64,000 nt of DNA from Heminiphilus faecis (GCF_008728965.1 NZ_VSMC01000003.1:1-64000); one strand, 5' to 3'. Shown: positions 17,552-27,667, counted from the first letter of the stretch. Made by a program: numbers and translations. Notes: generated from the letters alone by a model not told the origin.

Positions 17552-19466
17552 ATGAATATCGTCAAAAAATATATTATTGCAATTATAACGATCAGTTTTA
17601 TTCTCATATTTTTTAAATACAACACAAGAGAAGCAATTGATTACTCTATAGATGCTGCACTAAAAAAGGCTGGTGAAAATAGACTCGAACTTGAATTTGT
17701 ATTAAATTATTTCAAGAATGACTCAATCAAATATAATGCAGCAAAATTTTTGATACAAAACATGCCCGGTCATTTTTCTATAACGAGTCCAGAACTTGAC
17801 GAAATTAAAGAAATTAAATATAAAAAATGGCATTTAAATGATAGTGATAAAACGAAATATGCCAAATTCAATTATCTTGAGCTACCTAAATCATATGATT
17901 TAAAAGAAATAAAAGCATCATTACTAATAAATAATATCAACATGGCTGTGGACGTTTGGAAGTCTCGACCATGGCATAACAAATATAATTTTGATGAATT
18001 TTGCGAATATATTCTACCATATAGAATCGGGGATGAACCATTAGAAGATTGGCGTACACTATACTATAATAGATATGCGTGCATATTGGATTCTTTATAT
18101 GACGGTAATGATCCTGTAGAAGCTGCCGAAAAAATAATGACCTATGTAAAACATGAGGGCTTCGACAATTATACCGATGTTAAACTTCCTCATTTAGGAG
18201 CTTCATTTTTATATAAACAAAGGGCCGGCTATTGTAGAGAAAATTGTGATATCGCCATTTACATATTGCGCTCATTAGGAATACCTGTCGCTATGGATTT
18301 TTATGAATCGTCACCAAGTTATAACAGTCGACATTACTGGACCGCAATAATTGACACATGCTATCCTCGAAAATCAATAGCATTTAATTACACAGAAGCT
18401 CCTATAAACAGAGATAATGCCACAGGTACACGAAAAAAGGGAAAAGTATACAGGCACTACTATAGCAACCAGTCTAAATTAGTAAATTACATCACGACAT
18501 CTAATGTGCCGCTTTTTTTAAAAGACAAGATATTGCCGATGTTACCCATGAGTACTTTGGATACAATTCAATTGTAATAGACAGCTACTGCATGTTTAAG
18601 GAACCATTCATCTATTTATCAATTTAATGGGAATACTTATCACCCTATTGATATATCTTATGCATATAATAATCAATTTAACAATATTGAACCGGGGGTA
18701 ATATACTTTCCGACTAAATGCATTCAAGAAAAAATGATTGCAGTCGATTATCCTCTTTTAATCAATAAGAATCGAATACACCGATTCGTTCCCTCATATA
18801 CACAAACAGTTTCGGCCCCAATAATTAGGAAATATCCTATTCGCAATAATATTCAATTCCTTTCAACGGTGATTGGGAGCACTATTGAAATTTCAAAATT
18901 TAAAGATTTTACAGAAACGGATATTGTCAAGCATTTCAAACATACAATGACAACAAACACGTTATTGATTAAATTTAATAAAAGAATAAATTTAAGATAT
19001 CTCCGATATTCTGCACAAAAGGATAAACGTATCGAATTAGGTGAATTTCGTTTCTATAAATTGTGGGCAAGAAATTTTTCCTGATACGATATGGGCAAAT
19101 CACCGCTTGAGTATAATCCATCGAAAAAACTTAAACCTCATAAATGACGATGATTGGAGCTCATTTTATATGTCAGACCGTAATGGAGAAAAACTAATAT
19201 TCGACTTCGGTAAAAATATCTATTTAGACAGCATTCTATTTATTCCTCGAAATGATGACAATTTTATCCATTTCGGGGATGAATATGAATTATTTTACCA
19301 TGCAGGAGCTAAAGGATGGAAATCATTGGGCAGACAAAAGGCTAATTCAAACAGTCTTTATTATGATAACATCCCCCAAAATTCAGTTTTATGGCTACAT
19401 GACCATACTCGTGGCAAAGAGGAAAGATGCTTCTACCTATTAAACGGGCAACAAGTTTTCATATAA
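17552..19466 (+). pseudogene. Transglutaminase-like secreted protein, broken
   Basis: The first 341 codons (to 18577) give a membrane-anchored N-terminus (KYIIAIITISFILIFF) and a transglutaminase core: AGYCRENCDIAIYILRSLGIP with the nucleophilic Cys, and SRHYWTAIID with the His. Two stop codons (TAA TAG) then occur at 18575-18580, after which the same frame is open to 19084 (PGVIYFPTKC, MIAVDYPLLINKN), and a frameshift around 19041-19084 moves it to another frame ending at 19466 (ELFYHAGAKGW). The pieces read like one Bacteroidales transglutaminase plus C-terminal beta-domain protein of about 620 residues, with a short deletion near the stops. The N-terminal domain might still be made. Very AT-rich. 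Confidence 0.6.
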
Positions 19467-19544
19467 ATTCTTACTACACGAAAATATCATGCCACAACCC
19501 ATTTATTTTAACTTAAATTAACTCAATCTACATTATTTTATTTT

Positions 19545-19552
19545 TATTTTTG
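19545..19552 (+). promoter_or_regulatory. Promoter -7 element
   Basis: TATTTTTG fits TAnnTTTG, 20 bases before the ATG at 19572 that begins the interrupted DUF1573 frame. Confidence 0.4.
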
Positions 19553-19571
19553 TAAAAACAATTTAGACATC

Positions 19572-20012
19572 ATGAGAATATTACCTAACATTAAAGCATT
19601 TCCAGATTTCCTGTTAAAATGATGCACAACGTCACTTATTGCATTGCTTTTGACCACGTTCCATTGTTCCGCAATTAAGGATACGACAAAAGAAGTTTCG
19701 CAGCTATTACTTGGGACTAATCAATTTGACTTTGGCCAAATTGACAAAAACAGCAAATCTATAGCAACGGTAAAAATAGGACTGTACAATTCAGGAACGA
19801 CCCCAGTATTAATCCTTAAAGCTGATACATCTTGTAAATGCGTAAAAACAAATTTTGAAAATGACGAAATTCCGCCTAAAGGAACTGCATATTTATCAAT
19901 CAGTATTGAGACCAAAGAGTTAGAAGGTCCGTTTAAGAAAAAAGTTTATTTAAAAACGACAGCAAAAAATAGAGTTGAACTAATTAAAATTTCAGGAAAT
20001 GTTACCGATTAA
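19572..20012 (+). pseudogene. DUF1573 domain protein with in-frame stop in the leader
   Basis: An ATG at 19572 starts MRILPNIKAFPDFLLK and meets TGA at 19620-19622; the same frame then continues SLIALLLTTFHCSAIKD, a hydrophobic export-signal core, into a DUF1573 domain: FDFGQIDKNSKSIATVKI, NSGTTPVLILKADTSCKCV and PPKGTAYLSISI. The stop therefore splits the signal peptide. A TTG at 19644 could start a shorter protein but would remove most of the signal. DUF1573 proteins are small secreted Bacteroidetes proteins of unknown role. The end overlaps the next gene by 14 bases. Confidence 0.6.
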
Positions 20013-20739
20013 TTTTTACAACATAAGATATAGCATCTTGCTTATCATTTTATTGATTACATCATGTGATTCCGCAAATGAACCGTTGTTCAGTTGTGAC
20101 GAACATATAAACCATTGGGTCGAAACCAATTTAAAGACGGTACACCAATTAAACAGACAACAATGGTTAACAATTAAAACAATTGGCCAAAAAATAGCGA
20201 CCTATCGTGGTTTTACTTCGGAACAAAAACATAAATTTTGGCATGATAAATTAAAGGAAGTAAAAATGCTTGACTGGAATTCTGAAGAATTAAAACATAT
20301 TGATACTCTAATAAATTTTATTGATGAATACGATAAGATATTCACTGACAATTTTAAAAATAAGACAATTGATGAAGAATTAGAGGATACTTTTGATGTC
20401 TTTATGTATACTTGGACACAAGACGCAAAAGACAACCTTAATTGGAGTGACCGTACTATATTTGCAATAATTGGGGCAGGAGAAAAAATGCTGTCTAAAG
20501 ATGGAGATATTGAATTGCCGGAGAAGACATATGCTATAGAAAAGTTGTCGGTACCGGATGAACAATCCGGAGATTGCTTTTGTAATGACCCAGACGATTA
20601 TTGCAACTTCATACTCGAAATTGTGAACCCGAATACTATTAAATTTGATTGTGTCAAAAATGGATGTCAAGTAAAGAGTGGTTGCGGTTGGATGTTTAAT
20701 TATGATTGCAATGGGCAATGCATAGCACGCAAAAATTAG
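19999..20739 (+). CDS. Fulvocin C-related lipoprotein
   Basis: A 246-residue lipoprotein: hydrophobic leader YSILLIILLITSC with the lipobox Cys near residue 23. The mature part is helical and acidic, and ends in a Cys-rich motif, GDCFCNDPDDYCNF followed by CQVKSGCGWMFNYDCNGQC. This C-terminal pattern (CGW...CNGxC) is that of Bacteroidetes proteins annotated as bacteriocin fulvocin C-related. Those proteins are not shown to be bacteriocins; the name comes from similarity to a myxobacterial peptide. In Bacteroidales they cluster with DUF1573, transglutaminase-like and O-antigen-ligase-like genes, as here. This is the intact member of a decaying block. Confidence 0.55.
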   Translation: MLPINFYNIRYSILLIILLITSCDSANEPLFSCDEHINHWVETNLKTVHQLNRQQWLTIKTIGQKIATYRGFTSEQKHKFWHDKLKEVKMLDWNSEELKHIDTLINFIDEYDKIFTDNFKNKTIDEELEDTFDVFMYTWTQDAKDNLNWSDRTIFAIIGAGEKMLSKDGDIELPEKTYAIEKLSVPDEQSGDCFCNDPDDYCNFILEIVNPNTIKFDCVKNGCQVKSGCGWMFNYDCNGQCIARKN

Positions 20740-20747
20740 AAACTGTC

Positions 20748-21185
20748 ATGAAACAAAAACTGATCATATTTTTTACAGCAGTACTGACGACTGCCATTCT
20801 TATACCCTTGCGAGGTGGTTATCTCAACATCAGTACTCTTAGTAGCTTCCAGATGGCCGATATCGGATACTTGATTGTGTTTTTCCCTCTTACGCTATTC
20901 ATTCTCAACCGCTACTCGCGACAAATAAAACTATCCGAGATATTGGCATTGCTGCTTATCGGCAGTTCATGGGATTTAGTCACCTCAATAACACATATGC
21001 CGGGGTCGTTGGTGTCAATGCTCGATTTTTTATGTAGATGGGCAGCTATAATCGCCGCATTTCTTTTCTATAAATCATCCTATCGTAAAAGATTACTGGT
21101 ATTAGGCAGCTTTATCATAATCGGGCTAGCCATTGTCATCGTTCAAGAACCTTACTTTTGGTTTATAGTGAACAATGTTGATTAA
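20748..21185 (+). CDS. Small integral membrane protein, unknown function
   Basis: About 145 residues with four to five hydrophobic segments (starting MKQKLIIFFTAVLTTAILIP; later DIGYLIVFFPLTLFIL and LLVLGSFIIIGLAIVIV). I do not recognise the family. The ATG at 20748 follows the lipoprotein stop by 8 bases; an earlier ATG at 20706 would overlap that gene and add a hydrophilic stretch, so it is not preferred. The 3' end overlaps the start of the O-antigen-ligase-like frame at 21175, suggesting co-translation. Confidence 0.6.
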   Translation: MKQKLIIFFTAVLTTAILIPLRGGYLNISTLSSFQMADIGYLIVFFPLTLFILNRYSRQIKLSEILALLLIGSSWDLVTSITHMPGSLVSMLDFLCRWAAIIAAFLFYKSSYRKRLLVLGSFIIIGLAIVIVQEPYFWFIVNNVD

Positions 21186-22595
21186 TGCATTGCACAAAGT
21201 AAACAGGCAAATAATCTATAAAAATCTTTTAATCTGCTTAATTTTGTGGGGCTCTTCAAACTTTTTATAGGTTATCTCCAGTTATTCGGATTCATCAAAA
21301 ACAATAATTTTTTATACAAGGTCACCGGATCATTTTTTAATCCGGGACCTTATTGTGGTTTTCTATCCACAATTATACCGACAGCATTATGGTTGTCATT
21401 TTCTGCCGATAAACCGTACATACGTCATCTGGCTAAAACATATATCATCATCGCAATTATAATCTTACCGTTTCTTTCGAGTAGAATTGGCTGGATATCT
21501 GCAATCACCGGAAGTGCGTTAGTATTATCGCACATCTATAATTTTAATTTAAAGAAAAAGCAAAATTCGCTCTATATATTTATCGGTGCCCTTTTGTTTC
21601 CTTTATTATTATATCTTTTATGGTATTTAAAACCGGTATCTGCTGCAGGTAGAATATTTTTATGGCGTATTGGTATATCTGCTGTATTAAACGCACCCTT
21701 TGCAGGTGTTGGCTGGAATCATGTTGCAGGAGCATTAGGTAATGCTCAAGAAGAATTTTTCAGAAATAATATTGAATCCGTATCAGAATACAATGCCATC
21801 GGAATACCACAATATGCATTCAATGAATATATACATATAGCTATTTCATGGGGTATTCCGACAGCTATAGCGGTATTAGCAAGTATAATATTTCTAATTA
21901 AATCCGCATTAAAGGACAAAAATTACGGAATAGCCGGAAGCATTGTTACATTTGCAATATTTGCATTTGCTTCATATCCACTCCAATTTATTCAATTCAT
22001 AATACTTATATGTATATTATCGTCATTAGTCCTGCTATCGCCCAGAAAAGCACAGACGTATTATTACTTATCAATTATCATTATTTGTATAATTGGCATT
22101 ACAGGAATATACAATACATACACCCGTAATTCAAATATTAGAAAATATAACAATTTCATATGCACTGAAATTTCTGAATATGAGAATCTATTTTCACATA
22201 TGGCATCCAATCCACGGTTTTTGTTTGATTATGGGATGATATTACGGAAAAATAAACGACTATACGAATCCAATATCATAATGCTCAAAACGACAGAAAT
22301 AAGTAGCGACCCTATGCCATTAAACATAATAGGTCGGAACTATGAAGATTTAAAACAATACCATTTAGCTGAAAAATACTATATAAGAGCATCTCATCGA
22401 ATGCCCAAATTATTATATCCACACTATTTACTAATGAAATTATATGGCACACCGGGATACAACAATATAAACTTAATGAGATTGGAAGCCAAGACGATAA
22501 TGATGCTTAATCCGGATGTCAACAACGAAAGCATGGCCTTGATGCGAAAAGAGGCACAAGCCTGTTTAGACAGTCTCGAAGATCAGGCATTGTAG
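21175..22595 (+). pseudogene. O-antigen-ligase-like membrane protein, frameshifted near the start
   Basis: The ATG at 21175 opens MLINALHKVNRQIIYKNLL ... LWGSSNFL and then stops (TAG). One missing base near 21264-21271 (the CTTTTTATAGG run) would join it to the frame that runs to 22595: GYLQLFGFIKNNNFLYKVTGSFFNPGPYCGF, then several membrane helices, WRIGISAVLNAPFAGVGWNHV, and a C-terminal helical region with TPR-like pairs from about residue 300. That is the layout of Bacteroidales O-antigen ligase family proteins. A GTG at 21246 could start a shorter product. The 3' end overlaps the convergent acyl-CoA ligase gene by 13 bases. Confidence 0.6.
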
Positions 22596-24262
22596 AGATA
22601 ACGCTTGATAGAGCGCTTGGGGGTCTTTTCAAATTCGTTGGCTATAAGCTGTATCTTATCTACCTTTTCGTAAGGAGCCACAAGTTTGTTAAGTTCGACA
22701 AGCACCTGCTCCATCTCCTTAGGCAACTCCTCGTTGGTGACTCCAAATTTATCCATAGCCTCATAATCGGGATACACAAGGGCTACAAGCCGCCCGTTAC
22801 GTTCTATAACAAGACTCTCGGCCACATACGGCATATTGTTCAGTTTGGCCTCTATCTCCTCCGGATATATGTTCTGACCGTTGGAAGACAATATCATGGT
22901 CTTATAACGCCCTTTAATAAATATCGTGCCATCGGCGCTACGTGTACCCATGTCGCCGGTGTGAAGCCAGCCGTCGGCATCGAGCACAGCCTCCGTAGCA
23001 TCGGGATTGTTGTAATAGCCCTTCATGACATTGACGCCCTTGACACATATCTCTCCGGGTATGTTTTCCGGATCGTCGCTCAGGACCTTACTGTGCATTA
23101 TGACAGGCAGAGTACGGCCCGAGGAGCCGGAAATAAACTGACGCCATGGAGTGTAGCTGATAAGTGGCCCGCACTCGGTCATGCCGTATCCCACCGTAAA
23201 CGGGAAGCGTATGCGGTGCAGAAATTCCTCCACCTCATGGTTAAGCGGAGCGCCGCCCACAATAACCTCCTCAAACTCCCCGCCAAACGCATCGACCAGC
23301 TTGCGCCTTATAAGAGCGTACAACGCCTTGTCAATACCCGGCATGGAGAGGACCCACCGTATGCCCTTCTTGGTAATCATAGGCAGTATCTGCTTACGAT
23401 ATATCTTCTCAAGTATAAGCGGCACACATATGACAAGATTGGGTCTGACTTCATGGAGAGCCTTCAGAAGAAGATTAGGCGAAGGAAGCTTGCCGAACAC
23501 GGTTATGTGCGTACCCACGGCGAGCGGCACCAGCATGTCAAAAGCGCAGCCATAGGCGTGAGCCAGCGGCAAAAACGACAGACAACGCGAACCTTGATAA
23601 TGCAGACGCGAATGTATACCGAAAGTGACATTGCCCCACAGATTACGGTAAGTCAGCATGACTCCTTTTGAAAATCCGGTCGTTCCAGAAGTATAATTAA
23701 GCACAGCCACATTATCAGGGTCAGGCACAGGATACCTGACATCATCAGGCTTAAGCCCTCCCCTATAACGGCGGCTGAATTTGCGGTTTATATTTTTAAG
23801 TTGTTTCTGCATGCGCCCGTCGTTAAGCGGATGCTCGGCAAGAATCTTACCGTCAGTCAATGATATGACACCGCGCAGACGCGGCATCTTCTCAAACTCA
23901 AAGGTCTCCCATATGTTATTTTCGACAAACAACATCACACTCCCGGAGTGATTTACTATATGCTGGGCATCGGTGGGATTAAATTCCTGCAGTATAGGCA
24001 CTATAGTGGCGCCATAAGTTATCGTGGCGATAAACACCATTATCCATCCGGGCGAATTCTTACCGATAAGAGCCACTTTATCGCCGGGAGTTATTCCAGC
24101 CAGCTCATAAGTCATGTGTATCTTGGCTATCTCATAAGACAGGTCGGAGTACAGATATGTTTTGCCAGTGCCATAGTCGGTAATAGCCGGCAATGTCCAA
24201 TTATCACGAAAACTCGATGCATATATTTCATTCAGGTCGTTGGAAGCACTCATAAAAATCAT
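22583..24262 (-). CDS. Long-chain fatty acid-CoA ligase (AMP-forming)
   Basis: A 559-residue ANL-superfamily enzyme, activating a fatty acid first as acyl-AMP and then as acyl-CoA. Motifs: P-loop NYTSGTTGFSKGVMLTYRN near residues 189-207, GYGMTECGPLISYTP near 359-373, the hinge/ATP site GWLHTGDMGTRSADGTIFIKGRYKTMI near 426-452, and the C-terminal lysine in EKTPKRSIKRYL. Length and motifs fit FadD-like ligases, though related enzymes activate other carboxylates. The N-terminus may begin at the ATG at 24253 (MSASNDLNEI), four codons in. A dyad at 24288-24306 overlaps its promoter region and may bind a regulator. Confidence 0.85.
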   Translation of the reverse strand: MIFMSASNDLNEIYASSFRDNWTLPAITDYGTGKTYLYSDLSYEIAKIHMTYELAGITPGDKVALIGKNSPGWIMVFIATITYGATIVPILQEFNPTDAQHIVNHSGSVMLFVENNIWETFEFEKMPRLRGVISLTDGKILAEHPLNDGRMQKQLKNINRKFSRRYRGGLKPDDVRYPVPDPDNVAVLNYTSGTTGFSKGVMLTYRNLWGNVTFGIHSRLHYQGSRCLSFLPLAHAYGCAFDMLVPLAVGTHITVFGKLPSPNLLLKALHEVRPNLVICVPLILEKIYRKQILPMITKKGIRWVLSMPGIDKALYALIRRKLVDAFGGEFEEVIVGGAPLNHEVEEFLHRIRFPFTVGYGMTECGPLISYTPWRQFISGSSGRTLPVIMHSKVLSDDPENIPGEICVKGVNVMKGYYNNPDATEAVLDADGWLHTGDMGTRSADGTIFIKGRYKTMILSSNGQNIYPEEIEAKLNNMPYVAESLVIERNGRLVALVYPDYEAMDKFGVTNEELPKEMEQVLVELNKLVAPYEKVDKIQLIANEFEKTPKRSIKRYLYNA

Positions 24263-24272
24263 GTCATTTTGA

Positions 24273-24280
24273 CAAAATTA
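24273..24280 (-). promoter_or_regulatory. Promoter -7 element for acyl-CoA ligase gene
   Basis: TAATTTTG on the minus strand fits TAnnTTTG, about 10 bases before the first possible ATG. A TTG lies 23 bases upstream, inside the adjacent dyad. Confidence 0.45.
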
Positions 24281-24287
24281 CAATATT

Positions 24288-24306
24288 TTGTACTTACTTA
24301 GTACAA
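24288..24306. promoter_or_regulatory. Candidate operator dyad in the divergent promoter region
   Basis: TTGTACT and AGTACAA around TACTT give perfect 7-base arms. The site covers the -33 region of the acyl-CoA ligase promoter, a place from which a bound repressor would block RNA polymerase. TetR- or FadR-like regulators bind dyads of this size, but no such regulator is in the window. Confidence 0.35.
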
Positions 24307-24377
24307 TTAAATGCTATAATTTGTTTTTACAATCAATTATAGTCAGTTTATGGTTATGATAAATAAATTATCTGTAG

Positions 24378-24385
24378 TAATTTTG
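24378..24385 (+). promoter_or_regulatory. Promoter -7 element for mtaB
   Basis: TAATTTTG fits TAnnTTTG and ends only 4 bases before the ATG at 24390, so the mRNA would be leaderless or nearly so, or start at the next ATG (24402). Confidence 0.45.
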
Positions 24386-24389
24386 CAGA

Positions 24390-25712
24390 ATGATTGACGA
24401 GATGACATTTGGCAATGCGAAAGCCCTGTTTCACACATTGGGCTGCAAATTGAACTTTGCCGAGACTTCCACCATAGCCCGTATTTTTGCCGAAAAAGGC
24501 ATACGTCGCATTCAAGCCGGAGAAATTCCAGACGTCATAGTAGTAAACACATGTAGCGTGACTGACATGGCCGACAAAAAATGTCGTCAGGCCATACACC
24601 GTTTTTCATCACGCTATCCACAAGCCGCCATAATAGTGACCGGTTGCTATGCCCAGCTTAAAAGCGACGAGATAATAGCAATGCCCGGCGTAGACATTGT
24701 GGCAGGAACTGACCGTAAACTCCGGCTCACAGAGTATCTTGAAGACTGGATGAAGTCAAGACAGCCGAGCAGCATGGTGACCCCCACCAAGGACATAAGA
24801 GAATTCAGCCCTTCCTGTTCACGAGGCGACCGCACACGCTACTTTCTCAAAGTGCAGGACGGCTGCGACTATTGGTGCACCTACTGTACTATCCCCAAGG
24901 CTCGCGGACGTAGCCGGTCCGGCACTATTGACAATCTCGTGGCCCAAGCCCGAGGCGTAGCTGAAGAAGGCGGTAAGGAGATAGTGATAACCGGAGTCAA
25001 TATAGGTGATTTCGGCAAAGGGCGCGATGACACATTCCTCGATCTTATAAAGGAGCTTGACAAGGTGGACGGCATAGAACGTTATCGTATTTCGTCGATT
25101 GAGCCCAATCTTCTTACCGATGATATAATAGAATTCGTCGCCGCTTCACGCCGCTTCATGCCCCACTTTCATGTACCGTTACAAGCCGGAAGCGACAAAG
25201 TACTGTCATTAATGCACCGTCATTATGACACGACACTGTTCCGTCATCGCATGGAGAAAATAAGAGACGTGATGCCTCACGCTTTTATCGGAGTAGATAT
25301 TATTGTAGGCGCACGTGGTGAAACCGATGAACTATTTGACCGATCGTTTGATTTCGTCGAGTCGCTCGATATATCACGATTGCATGTGTTCCCCTACTCA
25401 GAACGTCCCGGCACACGTGCACTTGAAATCGACCACGTAGTCACACAAGCCGAAAAACATCGCCGCACCAACATCATGCTCAAAGTTTCGGAAAAAAAAC
25501 TCTCCGATTTCACTTCACGATTCATCGGCACAGTACGGCCCGTACTCGTCGAACACCGGCGTGGCAACCGTCCGATGACCGGTTTCACCGACAATTATCT
25601 GAAAGTAGAAATCGCACCCGAAGACTCGATTGCCAACACTATCATACCGGTTATGCTGGATAAGATGACAGATAACGACCCGGGATTAATCAAAGGTGAC
25701 ATAGTACAATGA
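24390..25712 (+). CDS. mtaB: tRNA t6A37 methylthiotransferase
   Basis: A 440-residue radical-SAM methylthiotransferase that adds a methylthio group to t6A at position 37 of ANN-reading tRNAs. The N-terminal MTTase domain carries Cys19 (LGCKLN), Cys55 (NTCSVTD) and Cys86 (TGCYAQ) for the auxiliary 4Fe-4S cluster; the radical-SAM motif is CDYWCTYC near residues 159-166; a TRAM-like C-terminal region holds VLVEHRRGN and GFTDNYLKVEI. It is first in a three-gene run with a lipid acyltransferase and a glycosyltransferase (four-base overlaps), an order found widely in Bacteroidales. Confidence 0.93.
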   Translation: MIDEMTFGNAKALFHTLGCKLNFAETSTIARIFAEKGIRRIQAGEIPDVIVVNTCSVTDMADKKCRQAIHRFSSRYPQAAIIVTGCYAQLKSDEIIAMPGVDIVAGTDRKLRLTEYLEDWMKSRQPSSMVTPTKDIREFSPSCSRGDRTRYFLKVQDGCDYWCTYCTIPKARGRSRSGTIDNLVAQARGVAEEGGKEIVITGVNIGDFGKGRDDTFLDLIKELDKVDGIERYRISSIEPNLLTDDIIEFVAASRRFMPHFHVPLQAGSDKVLSLMHRHYDTTLFRHRMEKIRDVMPHAFIGVDIIVGARGETDELFDRSFDFVESLDISRLHVFPYSERPGTRALEIDHVVTQAEKHRRTNIMLKVSEKKLSDFTSRFIGTVRPVLVEHRRGNRPMTGFTDNYLKVEIAPEDSIANTIIPVMLDKMTDNDPGLIKGDIVQ

Positions 25713-26623
25713 AAGGATACCGTAGTTACATACCGCTTGGGTGGTTGTTAAACGCACTTGCCCGTATGCCGCTGAAAGTACTATATATATTCAGCGACAT
25801 ACTGTTTGTAGTCATGTACCATATTGTCAGATACCGGCGTAACGTCGCGATGACCAATATAACGGAATCGTTTCCCGACAAGTCACCTGAAGAATGCAGA
25901 AAAATATGTCGTGACTTTTTCCGTCATTTCTCGGATTATATCGTAGAGACAGTAAAACTCGGACATATATCGGACGACGAAATAAAACGCCACATAGAAT
26001 TTACTGGCTGCGAAATTCTCGACAAGTATTTCGACCAAGGACGCTCTATGGTGGTTTACTTCTCGCACTGCGGCAATTGGGAGTGGGCTACGTCCCTGAC
26101 CCTCTGGATGCGCCATAAACCATCATCTGACTTGGTATATGCTCAAGTATATCGTCCGTTGACCAACAAATGGTTTGACTCATATTTTCTTAAACTAAGA
26201 AGCCGCTTCGGCTCGGTATCATATGACAAACGAATGGTATTTCGCCATCTGATTATGTTGCGCCGCGACAATATACAGAGCATAACCGGCTTCATGAGCG
26301 ATCAGAAACCGAGTCATAATGATCCGGTGCACATAGTCAAATTTCTCAACCATCCCACTGCCGTAATAACAGGCACCGAAACCGTAGTACGTAAACTTGA
26401 CATGGTGGCTGTATACTGGGATATGGAAAAGACCGGGCGCGGACACTATCGTTTAAATGCCCGCGTCATAACCGACAATGCTTCGGAAATGCCTGAATAC
26501 GCCATAACCGACACCTATGTCAGGATGCTGCAGGACACCATTACACGTCAGCCGTCCATATGGCTGTGGACCCACAAGAGATGGAAAAACAAAGTAGAAT
26601 ACCCTGCCGACATGCCACGATGA
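25709..26623 (+). CDS. Lipid A/lysophospholipid acyltransferase (LpxL/HtrB family)
   Basis: A 304-residue inner-membrane acyltransferase. The hydrophobic N-terminus (LKVLYIFSDILFVVMYHIV) is followed by MVVYFSHCGNWEWATSL near residues 113-129, carrying the HxxxxE catalytic motif of LpxL-type enzymes, and later FMSDQKPSHND and WLWTHKRWKNK, conserved near the end of the family. The likely role is adding a secondary acyl chain to lipid A. It overlaps mtaB upstream and the glycosyltransferase downstream by four bases each. Confidence 0.85.
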   Translation: MKGYRSYIPLGWLLNALARMPLKVLYIFSDILFVVMYHIVRYRRNVAMTNITESFPDKSPEECRKICRDFFRHFSDYIVETVKLGHISDDEIKRHIEFTGCEILDKYFDQGRSMVVYFSHCGNWEWATSLTLWMRHKPSSDLVYAQVYRPLTNKWFDSYFLKLRSRFGSVSYDKRMVFRHLIMLRRDNIQSITGFMSDQKPSHNDPVHIVKFLNHPTAVITGTETVVRKLDMVAVYWDMEKTGRGHYRLNARVITDNASEMPEYAITDTYVRMLQDTITRQPSIWLWTHKRWKNKVEYPADMPR

Positions 26624-27618
26624 AAAAACCGATTGCCGTAATAATACTTAATTGGAACGGTGAAGCGATGCTGCGCACGTTTCTTCCGGCTGTGATACTG
26701 ACGACCCCGACCGACATAGCCGACATAATAGTCGCCGACAACGGCAGTACCGACGCATCGCTCTCCATGCTTGAAACAACGTTTCCTGATATCAAAACCG
26801 TCAAACTTGACAGGAACTATGGATTTGCTGAGGGTTACAATCGCGCCATAGCCGCCACGCGTTACCGCTATACCGTATTGCTGAACAGCGACGTGGCACC
26901 AGCACCCGGCTGGCTTCGTCCGTTGTATGACTACCTTGAAGAAAAAACCGAGACTGCCGCCGTACAACCCAAGATTCTATCTTATATACGACAAGATACA
27001 TTTGAATATGCTGGTGCAGCCGGTGGATATATAGACTGCAACGGCTATCCATATTGCCGCGGACGACTCTTTGAAACTGTAGAGAAAGACATAGGACAAT
27101 ACGATAGCACAGTATCGGTTTTCTGGGCTACCGGAGCCGCATTGATGGTACGTACCGATGTATATGAATCCACCGGGGGGCTTGATCCTGAATTCTTTGC
27201 CCATATGGAAGAGATAGATCTGTGCTGGCGTATAAAACTCGCCGGCCACGACATAGCGGCCATACCGGCATCTACCGTATACCACCTCGGAGGAGGAACC
27301 CTGCCGGCATCCAATCCGCACAAAACATACCTCAACTTCCGAAATAACCTCCTCCTGTTGCATAAAAACCTCCCCGATTCATGCAGACGCCGCCGACTTG
27401 TCATACGCAGACTATACGACACCTTGGCATGGGGCAAGTACGTACTTACCCTTGATTTTGCCAATGCCGGAGCCATACTGCGGGCCCACCGCGATTTCAG
27501 AAAGATGTCAAAAAACTATCGGTCACATCCTGATAAAAATCTGTTGCCATCGCGTCCTAATATAATCCGAGACTACTTTTTATATAGAAAACGATATTTC
27601 AACCAATTAAAACACTAA
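26620..27618 (+). CDS. Glycosyltransferase family 2, rhamnosyltransferase-like
   Basis: From the ATG at 26620, which overlaps the previous stop as ATGA, the protein is 332 residues: KPIAVIILNWNGEAML, VADNGSTDASL, the LDRNYGFAEGYNRAI motif, LLNSDVAP with the metal-binding DxD-like site, and FFAHMEEIDLCWRI. This is the WcaA/rhamnosyltransferase-like subgroup. An ATG at 26560 is in frame but lies deep inside the preceding gene. Given the upstream lipid A acyltransferase, a role in LPS or a cell-surface glycolipid is plausible. Confidence 0.85.
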   Translation: MKKPIAVIILNWNGEAMLRTFLPAVILTTPTDIADIIVADNGSTDASLSMLETTFPDIKTVKLDRNYGFAEGYNRAIAATRYRYTVLLNSDVAPAPGWLRPLYDYLEEKTETAAVQPKILSYIRQDTFEYAGAAGGYIDCNGYPYCRGRLFETVEKDIGQYDSTVSVFWATGAALMVRTDVYESTGGLDPEFFAHMEEIDLCWRIKLAGHDIAAIPASTVYHLGGGTLPASNPHKTYLNFRNNLLLLHKNLPDSCRRRRLVIRRLYDTLAWGKYVLTLDFANAGAILRAHRDFRKMSKNYRSHPDKNLLPSRPNIIRDYFLYRKRYFNQLKH

Positions 27619-27667
27619 ATATAACAACATATAACAATTTGCCATAAAACAAAACCCACACCGGCCC

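Noticed and set aside
17552-20012. In-frame stops TAA, TAG and TGA as a sign of recoding or a changed genetic code
   Set aside because: Different stop codons are involved, a frameshift is also present, and core genes in the window use normal stops. Gene decay is simpler.
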